Shown here: in pieces, positions 1 to 6,280 of the stretch
Numbering within the stretch: position 1 is the first letter of the stretch
Layout of the letters: every line of letters begins with the position of its first letter
Assembly: GCA_052387815.1 (NCBI GenBank)
Contig: JBQTIU010000027.1
Span: 1-11,254 of the forward strand
Reading direction: 5' to 3'
Length of the DNA stretch: 11,254 nucleotides
From: JBQTIU01 sp052387815
Lineage (GTDB): Bacteria; Pseudomonadota; Alphaproteobacteria; CACIAM-22H2
Notes under the pieces: model-generated
Database searches by the model: none
What the model saw: only the letters and a program-made list of their open reading frames with translations
What the model was told of the DNA's origin: nothing
Position numbers and translations under genes: made by a program

Positions 1-950
1 CCGTAGCGGGTGGCGAACGCCAGCCCGGGGTCGTAGATGCCGACCGAGCACAGCGCCATGGCGGCGCTCGCCGTGGCCATCAACGCCCAGCGCGGGACGC
101 CGCGCTGGATCAAAAAGCCGGCGGCGAGATTGCCGGCCACGTTGACCGCGACGGCGAAGGATGTGAGCGCCGCGGCCAGCGCCTGGGAGAACCCTTCCTG
201 TTCGACGAGAATGGTCGGCAGGAAGCCGAGCACGGCGAGGAACTGCAGCGTATAGCTTGCGAAGGCGAGCGCCAGCGTCACCGGTCCGGCCGCGCCCACC
301 GTCGCCCGGATGTCGCCCGACAGCGCCCGCGCGCCGCCGCCGGGTGGCGCCGCTGGCGGGCGGCCGAGATCGCGGGTGGCAGCGGCAAGCGCGAGGGCGA
401 ACACCGCTGCCAACGCGCCGTTGGCAAGCCACAGGCCGCGCCACCCGAAGGGGGCCAGCAGGACGGGCGAGGCCAAAAGCATGAGCGCCGTGCCGGTCGG
501 CATGTAGCCGCCCCAGACGCCGAAGGCGAGGCCAAGATCGCGGGGCGATGTCGCGCCGATGAGGAGGACCGGCGCGGCGACGACGACGCCGATGAAGCCG
601 AGACCCTCGAAGAAACGGCCGAGCAGCAGCACACCCGCCCCGTTCGCCCCCGCGCCCGCCAGCGATGCCGCGGCGACCAGCCCGAGGCCCATGAGGACGA
701 CGCGGCGATGGCCGATGCGGTCGGCGGCCGCACCCGCAATCATGCCGACGGCCATGCCGATGACGTTGAACATCGAGATCACCCAGCCGGCGGCGACCAG
801 GCTCAGGCCGAGATCGGCCCTCAGGACCGGCAGCGCCGCCGGCGCCTTGCCGATCTGGAAGGCCGCGACCACGCCGGCGCCGACCACCATGAGGACGGTC
901 GGCCATCGGCTCGCGCGCATCGGCAGGGACGAGGGAAGGGCGCCTTCCAT
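1..950 (-). CDS. MFS transporter, 3' end beyond the window
   Basis: This is an inner-membrane major facilitator superfamily transporter; its substrate cannot be told from the sequence. The frame is open from an ATG at 950 to the left edge, giving 316 visible residues of a family usually near 400, so the C-terminal helices are missing. Hydrophobic segments begin at about residue 18. The loop 2-3 signature G73-x3-D77-R78-x-G80-x-R82-R83 (MFS motif A) is clear, followed by LLLGRFFEGLG around 108-118 with the helix-4 arginine R112. A hydrophilic, Pro/Gly-rich stretch near 193-222 fits the central loop between the two six-helix halves. The overall look resembles the cyanate/CynX-type or drug-efflux branches, but I would not choose. 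No strong ribosome binding site precedes 950; Met11 is an alternative start. It diverges from the thioesterase across 113 bp. Confidence 0.9.
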   Translation of the reverse strand, partial: MEGALPSSLPMRASRWPTVLMVVGAGVVAAFQIGKAPAALPVLRADLGLSLVAAGWVISMFNVIGMAVGMIAGAAADRIGHRRVVLMGLGLVAAASLAGAGANGAGVLLLGRFFEGLGFIGVVVAAPVLLIGATSPRDLGLAFGVWGGYMPTGTALMLLASPVLLAPFGWRGLWLANGALAAVFALALAAATRDLGRPPAAPPGGGARALSGDIRATVGAAGPVTLALAFASYTLQFLAVLGFLPTILVEQEGFSQALAAALTSFAVAVNVAGNLAAGFLIQRGVPRWALMATASAAMALCSVGIYDPGLAFATRY

Positions 951-1031
951 GGCGGGGCCGACAATAGCCCGCCTCGGCCCCCGGCCTTAAGCGTGATCTC
1001 GCCCGCCAGGCTTGCCCGGCGCCTGGGCGAG

Positions 1032-1046
1032 CGCCGATAATCGGCG
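1032..1046. promoter_or_regulatory. Perfect 7-bp inverted repeat in the MFS/thioesterase intergenic region
   Basis: CGCCGAT and ATCGGCG flank a single A. The one-base spacer makes an RNA hairpin awkward but suits a DNA operator for a dimeric regulator. It lies just upstream of the thioesterase ribosome binding site (GAGGGAGA, about 1049-1056), between two divergent genes. No regulator gene is adjacent, so its role is inferred only. Confidence 0.3.
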
Positions 1047-1063
1047 TCGAGGGAGAAGCCCGA

Positions 1064-1501
1064 ATGCAAGCCAAGACCTTCGTCCGCCGCCGCCGGCTCG
1101 CCTGGGGCGAGGCCGATCCGAGCGGCACGCTCTATGCGCCCCAAGCGCTCGACTTCGCCATCCAGACGATCGAAGCCCTGTGGATCGAAGCGCTCGGCCG
1201 GCCCTTCCGCGACCTCCACCAACGCCATGGCAAGGGCTGGCCGTGGGTTCACGTGAGCCTCGATTTCGCGTCGCCGCTTCTTGCGGGCCAGGAATTCGAC
1301 GTCCAGGTGACACTGGAAAAGATCGGCGCCACCTCGCTCGCCTACCGCGTCGAGGGCGCCGCCCCCGACGGGACGGCGCTGTTCCGCCTCAAGATGGTCG
1401 CCGCCACGATCGACCATTCGACCCTCAAGAGCGCCCCACTCCCGGACGACATCCGGACCGCCCTCGCGCCCTATGTCGTGGAAGAACCGCCGGCGCCGTA
1501 G
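1064..1501 (+). CDS. Acyl-CoA thioesterase, 4HBT (hotdog) family
   Basis: This 145-residue protein has the length and N-terminal signature of the 4-hydroxybenzoyl-CoA thioesterase family, which hydrolyses acyl- or aroyl-CoA thioesters in the cytoplasm as a hotdog-fold multimer. Near residues 14-26 it reads WGEADPSGTLYAP, matching the family pattern in which the Asp (D18) is the catalytic acid/base and the following residues form the turn before the central helix. A later segment, WVHVSLDFASPLLAGQEFDV, matches the second strand pair. The ATG at 1064 is preceded by GGGAGAA at a normal distance, which fixes the start. It stands alone on the plus strand and diverges from the MFS gene. A role in aromatic-CoA turnover would fit the nearby catabolic genes but is only inferred; YbgC-like short acyl-CoA thioesterases share the pattern. 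Confidence 0.88.
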   Translation: MQAKTFVRRRRLAWGEADPSGTLYAPQALDFAIQTIEALWIEALGRPFRDLHQRHGKGWPWVHVSLDFASPLLAGQEFDVQVTLEKIGATSLAYRVEGAAPDGTALFRLKMVAATIDHSTLKSAPLPDDIRTALAPYVVEEPPAP

Positions 1502-1526
1502 CAGCAGCGTGTGACGGCGGCTTCGT

Positions 1527-1737
1527 TCACTTGAGCGCGGTCTCGACCATCAGGTCGGCCAGCATCTCCAACAGAATTTCACGAACCAGCGCGCTGTCCC
1601 GATCGTCGGTCCGCAACCCAGCGGCGGTAAAGCGCGCATTCCCGTCGCACCACGTCGGACTGCCGCTCAAACAATCGTTCCCAGCGCCCAAACATCTCTT
1701 CCGATTGGCGCCAAAACAGGTCAGCGCCGGTGGCCAC
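1527..1737 (-). pseudogene. Probable 3' part of a small gene, split across two frames
   Basis: After the stop of the 80-residue frame upstream, coding-like sequence continues in a second frame from a GTG at 1737 (VATGADLFWRQSEEMFGRW, then an amphipathic charged helix to about 1600, stop at 1579). It then appears in a third frame as DDRDSALVREILLEMLADLM and ends at a TGA at 1527. Both stretches use GC-rich third positions and helical, charged composition, as real protein does. The simplest reading is one gene of about 145 codons with two frameshifts; an alternative is a separate small gene starting at the GTG and overlapping the previous stop. I do not recognise the family. Calling it broken is inference from reading frames alone. 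Confidence 0.35.
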
Positions 1738-1963
1738 GGGTCGCGAACGCTGCTTCCAATTCCGCCATCGTCGGAAGCCTGAACGACGGGGACACGCGTC
1801 GCAGGCGGTCGATTTCCGCTTCCATCCGGTCCTCGGGCACGCCGTGGCGCAGCAAGACCTCGCGCGCCGCCGCTCGGAACCGCCGGTCGACTGACGAGCC
1901 CCGCGTCTCAAGACCCCCCGAACCGCGCGAACCGGCGGCGCTTTTCCGCGGGTGCATGGCCAT
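1721..1963 (-). CDS. Small hypothetical protein, likely the 5' part of a frameshifted gene
   Basis: This 80-residue frame has a basic, disordered-looking N-terminus (residues 1-25), then a helical segment (RFRAAAREVLLRHGVPEDRM...) and a short Pro-containing linker before MAELEAAFATRG. No family is recognised. There is no Shine-Dalgarno sequence before the ATG at 1963, but a TATAGT hexamer on the minus strand (1975-1970) lies six bases upstream, as expected for a leaderless transcript. That is suggestive only, because no convincing -35 box accompanies it. Coding-like sequence continues beyond its stop in other frames to 1527, so this is probably a truncated reading of a longer gene. It lies downstream of the FAH hydrolase on the same strand. 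Confidence 0.45.
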   Translation of the reverse strand: MAMHPRKSAAGSRGSGGLETRGSSVDRRFRAAAREVLLRHGVPEDRMEAEIDRLRRVSPSFRLPTMAELEAAFATRGHRR

Positions 1964-2038
1964 GAGCCAACTATATCAGAACAACTGCCGGGGACAGTTC
2001 GCGTTCACGAAAAACCGGAAATCCGATCCCACGGCTGC

Positions 2039-2887
2039 TCACCCTTCCTTGACCGGATTCCTGAGTACGCCGATGCCGGTGATCTCGACCTCGCACACGT
2101 CGCCCGGCTTCATGAACTCGGGCGGGTTGCGGGCGAAGCCGACGCCGCCCGGCGTGCCGGTGGAAATGACGTCGCCGCCGGCAAGCGGCATGAAGGTCGA
2201 GATGTAGGCGATCAGCGCCGGAATGTCGAAGATCATGAGGTCGATCGTGGTGCGCTGCTTGACGACGCCGTTGACCCGGGTGGTGAGGGTCTGCTTGGTG
2301 ATGTCCTTGAGCTCGTCGCAGGTCACCATCCACGGCCCGAAGGGGCCGGTGCCGACGAAGTTCTTGCCCGGGATCCACTGCGAGGTGTGACGCTGCCAGT
2401 CGCGCACGCTGCCGTCGTTGAAGCAGGCATAGCCGGCGACGTGGCGCATCGCCTTGTCGCGCGGAATCCGCCGGCCCGGCCGGCCGATGATCACCGCCAG
2501 CTCTCCCTCCCAGTCGAACATGTTGGACTCGCGCGGCTTCAACATCGGTTGCAGATGGCCGGTCAGGCTGACGGGATAGCGCGTGAACAGCGAGGGATGC
2601 TGGCTCTCGGGGCGCCCGGTCTCCTCCCTGTGCGCGCGGTAGTTGAGGCCAACGCAGATGATCTTGCGGGCATCGGGGATGACCGGCAGCAAGGTCAACG
2701 CCGACAGCTTGGCATCCGGCTTCTTGCCCTTCGCCGCGGCTTTGAGCTCGGCCAGCGCGCCCGCCGCCAAGGCGGCGCGCAAGCTCGGGTATTTCCTGGC
2801 CAAACGGCGGCCGAGATCGATGACGACATCGCCCTCGACGGCGCCGTAGCTGTCCTTGCCCTTGCGCCGGAAGCTGATGAGTTTCAT
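2039..2887 (-). CDS. Fumarylacetoacetate hydrolase (FAH) family protein
   Basis: This 282-residue cytoplasmic enzyme belongs to the FAH superfamily, which cleaves C-C bonds, hydrates or isomerises 2-oxo acids late in aromatic ring degradation. The N-terminal part (1-70) is the usual variable domain. The catalytic domain shows ICVGLNYRAHREE (77-89), the divalent-metal ligands E127 and E129 in FDWEGELAVIIG, D158 in GYACFNDGSVRDWQ, K175 in GKNFVGTGPFGPW, and the STGTPGGVG loop (242-250). All key residues are present. A GGGGGAGG ribosome binding site lies two bases before the ATG, fixing the start. It follows the ring-cleavage dioxygenase pseudogene on the same strand, 75 bp after that gene's stop, so a meta-cleavage hydrolase, hydratase or isomerase role is likely. 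The exact substrate cannot be given. Confidence 0.93.
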   Translation of the reverse strand: MKLISFRRKGKDSYGAVEGDVVIDLGRRLARKYPSLRAALAAGALAELKAAAKGKKPDAKLSALTLLPVIPDARKIICVGLNYRAHREETGRPESQHPSLFTRYPVSLTGHLQPMLKPRESNMFDWEGELAVIIGRPGRRIPRDKAMRHVAGYACFNDGSVRDWQRHTSQWIPGKNFVGTGPFGPWMVTCDELKDITKQTLTTRVNGVVKQRTTIDLMIFDIPALIAYISTFMPLAGGDVISTGTPGGVGFARNPPEFMKPGDVCEVEITGIGVLRNPVKEG

Positions 2888-2962
2888 TGCCTCCCCCTAG
2901 GGAATCGCCCGTCCCCTGCCGAAGGCCGCCTCATTACTCTAAAAGCGCGCGCCAGCGCAACC

Positions 2963-3929
2963 TTAGCTGCGCATCAGCTGCGCATCCAGGCCTGGCCCCA
3001 CAGGTGAGGGTCCGTTCCTCGTGCTTCCAGCTCCGCGCCCGGACCTCGCGCGGACCACGCGCTCGAGCTCGGCCGAAATCTCGACCTTGCGGCCGTCCGG
3101 GTCCTCGACCATCAAGAACAAATTGTTCCCAGGACCGTGCCGGCCCGGGCGGAGCGTTGCCCCGCCCACCACGACCTTGATCCCCTCGCCCGCCCGGTGG
3201 TCCGACCCGTCGCGGATGTCGTTCCAGCAACCGGTCTCGAAGGAATGGTGGTCGGGACGGATTTCGGGGGCGCGGAAGGCTGCGAAGCTGTGGTGTTCGG
3301 GGTCCGAGCGCGAGGCGCGGTCGCGGCGAGTTCACCCGTCCCGGGCTCGCCGTCCCACATCGTCCGACACCACGAAGCCGAGGCCGTGCTTGTAGAAGCG
3401 GGCGAGACGAGAGCGCGCGGTGGTCGCCACCACGACGTGCCGGAGGCGAGCGGGCAGGCGCGCGGCCTTGCGCTCGCTCGCCGGCGCCTCGCCGGTGGCG
3501 GGGTCGGGGAGCCCGAAGGCGGCGAGCCGTCCGTCGGGGTCGCACACCGCGTAGCCGGCCTCGCACAGCGGGCCAGGCCGAGGCCAGGATATCGAGGCCG
3601 GCCGGAGCGCGATAGGCGCGCAAGGCCGCGAGTTGGGGCGAGGTTCGGACTCGGGAAGGCGCTCATTCGCTGGGCGCCGCGCGCGCCCTCCCGGATCAAC
3701 AGGCGGCGTTCGGGCCCGTGGAGGAGCCACAGCCCGGGCCTGAGCTGGCGCGCCGCCATGCCGAGCCCGTCGCGGTAAAAGGCGCTGGACGCGCCGGCGG
3801 CCGGTCGCTTTCGCACCGCCCATGATCGAGGACCGTCGGCCACAAGCGCGCGGCATCGCGCGCGGGCGGGCTCGGCGGGATCGCCAACTCGTCGTGTCCT
3901 CGCGCGGCGGATAGCTTGGCAGGGCCCAA
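2963..3929 (-). pseudogene. Two-domain VOC / extradiol ring-cleavage dioxygenase, multiply frameshifted
   Basis: Reading the minus strand from about 3929 (TTG start) to the TAA at 2963, one VOC protein of about 315 residues can be followed only by changing frame at least five times. In order: GHDELAIPPSPPARDAARL (to about 3850); FYRDGLGMAARQLRPGLWLL and on (3780 to about 3640); RAYRAPAGLDILAS (to about 3580); GYAVCDPDGRLAAFGLPD through HGLGFVVSDD (to about 3360); WDGEPGTGELAATA; and a last clean stretch from PEHHSFAAFRAPEI to the stop. The family's Fe(II)/Mn(II) ligands survive: His in LRHVVVATT, His in RPDHHSFE, and Glu in DPDGRKVEISAE, as does GPGRHGPGNNLF. The family cleaves catechol-type rings next to the hydroxyls. 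No single frame covers even one whole domain pair, so it is not functional as read. Local decay is favoured because neighbours are intact, but assembly indels are possible. Confidence 0.75.
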
Positions 3930-3942
3930 CGCCCGTTCTCAA

Positions 3943-3960
3943 TGATCCGTTTACGGATGA
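3943..3960. promoter_or_regulatory. Operator-like palindrome, copy 1
   Basis: TGATCCGTTTACGGATGA consists of ATCCGT and ACGGAT arms around TT, with matching outer T and A bases. It lies 13 bp upstream of the inferred VOC start and about 35 bp upstream of the TATAAT box facing livF, so it could control either direction. The same motif, identical at 14 of 18 positions, occurs at 7484-7501 in front of the MarR gene. MarR-family operators are typically imperfect palindromes of this size. Binding by that MarR is inferred. Confidence 0.55.
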
Positions 3961-3994
3961 ATGGACCGGCTTTCGAGTTTTCCGGACTGGCCCC

Positions 3995-4000
3995 TATAAT
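3995..4000 (+). promoter_or_regulatory. Consensus -10 box for the livG-remnant/livF transcript
   Basis: A perfect TATAAT lies about 34 bp before the strong ribosome binding site GGAGGAGACGAGG (4022-4034). Seventeen bases upstream, TTCGAG (3972-3977) is only a poor -35 match, so this is either a weak or activator-dependent promoter. A perfect -10 in such GC-rich DNA is unlikely to be chance, but it is unproven. Confidence 0.4.
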
Positions 4001-4034
4001 GCCGGATGGCGCGCGATGAGCGGAGGAGACGAGG

Positions 4035-4127
4035 ATGGCGGCCGATGCGACCCCCTTGGTTCGACAGCACCCCCATCGCCGCCGACGCCCGCCGGCGCGA
4101 GGTCTATTCGCTCGCGCATCGGCATGA
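4035..4127 (+). pseudogene. Probable remnant of livG, now a 30-codon leader frame coupled to livF
   Basis: A strong ribosome binding site (GGAGGAGACGAGG) precedes an ATG at 4035 whose frame reads MAADATPLVRQHP and ends with a TGA overlapping the livF ATG (ATGA at 4124-4127), the usual arrangement of translationally coupled operon genes. A second frame across 4069-4107 reads TPIAADARRREVY, which resembles the C-terminal tail of LivG ATPases (typically ...ADxRVREVYLG). The simplest explanation is that most of a livG gene has been lost, leaving its start, its tail and its overlap with livF. The 30-residue Arg/Pro-rich product itself resembles no known protein. Both the remnant reading and any leader role are inference. 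Confidence 0.35.
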
Positions 4128-4828
4128 CCGAGTGCCTGACCTTCGCCGACGTCCAGGCGGGCTACGGCGAGACCGTGGTGCTCGACGGCGTGTCGCTGGC
4201 GCTGCCCGCGGGCGGCACGCTCGCCGTGCTCGGCCGCAACGGGGTGGGCAAGACGACGCTGCTCGCCACCGTCATGGGCCATACCCATATGCGCGCCGGC
4301 CGCGTGGCGTTCAACGGCACCGACATCACCCGGTTGCCGACCTATGCTCGGGCGCGCGCCGGCATCGGCTACGTGCCGCAGGAACGCGAGATTTTTCCCT
4401 CGCTGTCGGTCGACGAGAACCTGACCGTCGCCGCCCGGGCGGGACGGTGGACGCTCGACCGGGTCTTCGACCTCTTCCCGAAGCTCGCCGAGCGCCGGCG
4501 CAACATGGGCAACCAATTGTCGGGCGGGGAGCAGCAGATGCTGGCGATCGGCCGGTCGCTGATGGGCAACCCCACGCTGTTGCTCATGGACGAACCGCTC
4601 GAGGGCCTCGCCCCGGTCCTCGTCGACGCCCTTCTCGCCGCCCTCGTGCGCCTGCGCCAGGAGGAAGGGCTCGCCATCGTGCTGGTCGAGCAGCATGCGC
4701 GCCTGGCGCTCGACTTCGCGCGCTTGGCCGCGATCCTCGACCGCGGGCGGGTCGTCTATGACGGACCGAGCCGCGCGCTCGCCGAGGATCCGCAGCGCTT
4801 GGCCGACCTCATCGGCGTCGCCGGGTAG
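4124..4828 (+). CDS. livF: LivF-like ABC transporter ATP-binding protein (HAAT family)
   Basis: This 234-residue protein is the ATPase of a branched-chain amino acid-type (HAAT) importer, which takes up hydrophobic amino acids, amides or aromatic acids. It acts on the cytoplasmic face of the membrane as a dimer, normally with LivG. All motifs are intact: Walker A GRNGVGKTT (37-45), Q-loop VPQE with Q86, signature LSGGE (132-136), Walker B LLLMDE (152-157), and VEQHA with H191 at the switch position. Length and the AGYGE N-terminus match LivF. The ATG at 4124 is preferred to an in-frame ATG at 4016, because the extra 36 residues are Pro-rich and match nothing, and because 4124 overlaps the upstream stop. 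No permease, LivG or binding protein is in the window, so it is an orphan here. Its last 18 codons are duplicated at 5651-5703. Confidence 0.92.
   Translation: MTECLTFADVQAGYGETVVLDGVSLALPAGGTLAVLGRNGVGKTTLLATVMGHTHMRAGRVAFNGTDITRLPTYARARAGIGYVPQEREIFPSLSVDENLTVAARAGRWTLDRVFDLFPKLAERRRNMGNQLSGGEQQMLAIGRSLMGNPTLLLMDEPLEGLAPVLVDALLAALVRLRQEEGLAIVLVEQHARLALDFARLAAILDRGRVVYDGPSRALAEDPQRLADLIGVAG
4776..4828 (+). repeat. 53-bp direct repeat, copy 1 (3' end of livF)
   Basis: This is the last 53 bp of livF including its TAG, coding for ALAEDPQRLADLIGVAG. It matches 5651-5703 at 51 of 53 positions; the differences are at repeat positions 20 and 26, both G to C. Both copies end exactly with the stop codon, and similarity drops beyond it. 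Confidence 0.9.
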
Positions 4829-4899
4829 CGGCGGCGGTTGGCCGTGGCCTCGGTTCCGCTCTGTTCCGGGGCACGGGACCGTTAAGCTATCGTTCCCCA

Positions 4900-5256
4900 A
4901 TGACAAACCGCGGCCCGACACCGGAGGAGGACAGGGACCGCGCCGGCGCCGACGGCGTGCCGGCGGCGCTGTTGTCGCGGATTGTCGAACGTCTCCGGCC
5001 GTTGGAGGTCTGGCTGTTCGGCAGCCGTGCCGAGGAGCGCCCGCGCCGCGATAGCGACTGGGACCTTCTCGTGGTCATGCCGGACGAGACTCCCGACGAA
5101 CGATTGAGCGCGCGTGCCGGGTTCGAGGCCAAGCGCGGCTGCGGCATCGCCGCCGACGTCATCCTCTGTCGCCGCGCCACTGTCGAGCGCCGGCGCCACA
5201 AATTGGGCCCGATCAGCCGCGCTGCCTGGACCCGCGGCAGGAAGGTCTATGGCTGA
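4900..5256 (+). CDS. MNT-domain nucleotidyltransferase, MntA-type antitoxin
   Basis: This 118-residue minimal nucleotidyltransferase carries the polymerase-beta-like signature GSRAEERPRRDSDWD: G41-S42, then the metal-binding pair D53 and D55. A third acidic residue, D86 in AADVI, completes the active site. In the MntA/HepT (type VII) systems, such proteins are antitoxins that AMPylate the partner HEPN toxin and so block its RNase activity. The partner starts 8 bp inside the end of this gene. The ATG at 4900 has no clear ribosome binding site; a GTG at 4957 would drop 19 poorly conserved N-terminal residues and is a fair alternative. The gene lies 71 bp after the livF stop, inside the interval bracketed by the 53-bp repeat. 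Family assignment is firm; antitoxin activity is by analogy. Confidence 0.87.
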   Translation: MTNRGPTPEEDRDRAGADGVPAALLSRIVERLRPLEVWLFGSRAEERPRRDSDWDLLVVMPDETPDERLSARAGFEAKRGCGIAADVILCRRATVERRRHKLGPISRAAWTRGRKVYG

Positions 5257-5637
5257 CCTGCGGCCCTGGATGGCGGTGATCGCCGAGGACATTGCGGCCG
5301 CACGGGCCTGCCTCGCGGGTCATCCCCGGGCGTTGCGCGCCGGCGCGTATCACTGCCAACAGGCGGCCGAAAAGATCGTCAAGGCGACCCTCGTAAGCAA
5401 GGGGATCGAGCCTGACCGAACGCACGACATCGAACGGCTGCTGATCCTCTTGCCGAAGGATTGGCCGCAGAGATCCGCGCTCGCCGCCCTCGAGCGATTC
5501 ACGCCCTTCGCTGTCGAATACCGCTACCCGCCGGAGGAGGGGCCCCTGCCCGCGCCGCCCTCGAGCGACGCGAGATCGTCGCGTGGTGCGATGAATTGGA
5601 ACGACACCTCGCCGAGCTTCGCCGGCGGAGCGTATAG
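5249..5637 (+). pseudogene. HEPN-domain protein, HepT-like toxin partner, with a late frameshift
   Basis: The ATG at 5249 overlaps the MNT gene by 8 bp. The frame shows the HEPN (PF05168-type) pattern: RAGAYHCQQAAEKIVKA (30-46), THDIERLL (58-65) and FAVEYRYPPEEG (87-98). The R30-x4-H35 spacing is compatible with the HEPN RNase motif Rx4-6H, although its position differs from classical HepT. After about 5550 the natural C-terminus (LERREIVAWCDELERHLAEL, stop at 5637) lies in another frame. One added base near 5551-5560 would restore a 129-residue protein. As read, the original frame instead runs into meaningless antisense sequence. A GGGGCCCC run just upstream makes an assembly indel plausible; a real mutation that disarms the toxin is the alternative. 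Confidence 0.75.
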
Positions 5638-5650
5638 CGCATGGACCGGC

Positions 5651-5703
5651 CGCTCGCCGAGGATCCGCACCGCTTCGCCGACCTCATCGGCGTCGCCGGG
5701 TAG
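5651..5703 (+). repeat. 53-bp direct repeat, copy 2 (detached livF tail)
   Basis: This copy of the livF 3' end encodes PLAEDPHRFADLIGVAG plus TAG with no livF body in front of it: 14 bp upstream the same frame contains the HEPN stop. A short match (GGACCG) continues just upstream of both copies, then similarity ends. Together with 4776-4828 it brackets the MNT/HEPN pair. The minus-strand flavin reductase stop codon (5684-5686) falls inside it. Confidence 0.9.
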
Positions 5704-6232
5704 GCGCCAGCGCCGTCCGAGGTTTCCGCCCCTTGGCCGCGATCGCCTTGAGGCCGGCATAGGCGCCGCTCGCGTAGAGGAGCGGCCGGGCGCTCGAGCG
5801 CACCCGCACATCGACCACCCGGCCGATGAAGACGGTGTGGGTCGAGGCGCGCACCTGCTCGCTGACCACGCAGTCGAAGCTGGCCAGCGAATCGGTGAGC
5901 ACCGGCGCCCCGGTCTTGAGCGTCGTCCAGCGCCCGGTGCGGAACCGCTCGGCGCCGAAGACGCCGTCCTGGCCCGCAAAGCGCGCGGCGAGCAGGCGGT
6001 GCTCGCGCGCCAGCAGGTTGACGCACAGATAGCGGCCGCGCTCGATGAGGGGGTGCGCGCCGGCGTCGTGGCTGACGCAGACCAGGAGTTGCGGGGGATC
6101 GAGCGACAGCGAGCAGACCGCGGTCGCGGTCAGGCCTTCGCGATCCCCGTGATGGGCGGTGGTGACGATCGTCACCCCGGCCGCCAGCCGGCGCATTCCT
6201 TGCCTGAAGGCTTCCTTGCCGACCGAGTCCAT
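5684..6232 (-). CDS. Flavin reductase, HpaC/flavin reductase-like domain family
   Basis: This 182-residue protein of the flavin reductase-like domain family supplies reduced FMN or FAD, at the expense of NAD(P)H, to a partner monooxygenase. It shows MRRLAAGVTIVTT (about 13-25), GLTATAVCSLSLDPPQLLVCV (about 33-53, the flavin-binding strand-loop), NLLAREH, and the tail region THTVFIGRVVDVRV. The ATG at 6232 is preceded by AAGGGGA. It lies 48 bp downstream of the luciferase-like monooxygenase on the same strand, strongly suggesting a two-component monooxygenase. The last dozen residues (KPRTALAPTRRRR) are very basic and are encoded by, or next to, the antisense of the second livF repeat. The original C-terminus may therefore have been replaced, leaving the catalytic domain untouched. 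Confidence 0.9.
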   Translation of the reverse strand: MDSVGKEAFRQGMRRLAAGVTIVTTAHHGDREGLTATAVCSLSLDPPQLLVCVSHDAGAHPLIERGRYLCVNLLAREHRLLAARFAGQDGVFGAERFRTGRWTTLKTGAPVLTDSLASFDCVVSEQVRASTHTVFIGRVVDVRVRSSARPLLYASGAYAGLKAIAAKGRKPRTALAPTRRRR

Positions 6233-6280
6233 GTCCCCTTCCCGCCGTCGGCCTCGCCCGGCCCGATACCGAGCGCCGAC

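Noticed and set aside
1983..1999. AACTG/CAGTT inverted repeat after the FAH gene
   Set aside because: The arms are only 5 bp, with a 7-base spacer and no second copy or T-run, so it is too weak to call an operator or terminator.
1952..3007. A 351-codon plus-strand open frame
   Set aside because: It is the antisense shadow of the FAH-family gene, which has all catalytic motifs and a strong ribosome binding site.
4016..4123. N-terminal extension of livF to the ATG at 4016
   Set aside because: It adds 36 Pro-rich residues before a standard LivF start and ignores the ATGA overlap at 4124.
3332..4921. A 529-codon minus-strand open frame opposite livF
   Set aside because: It is antisense of the intact livF; only its last part coincides with a segment of the broken VOC gene.
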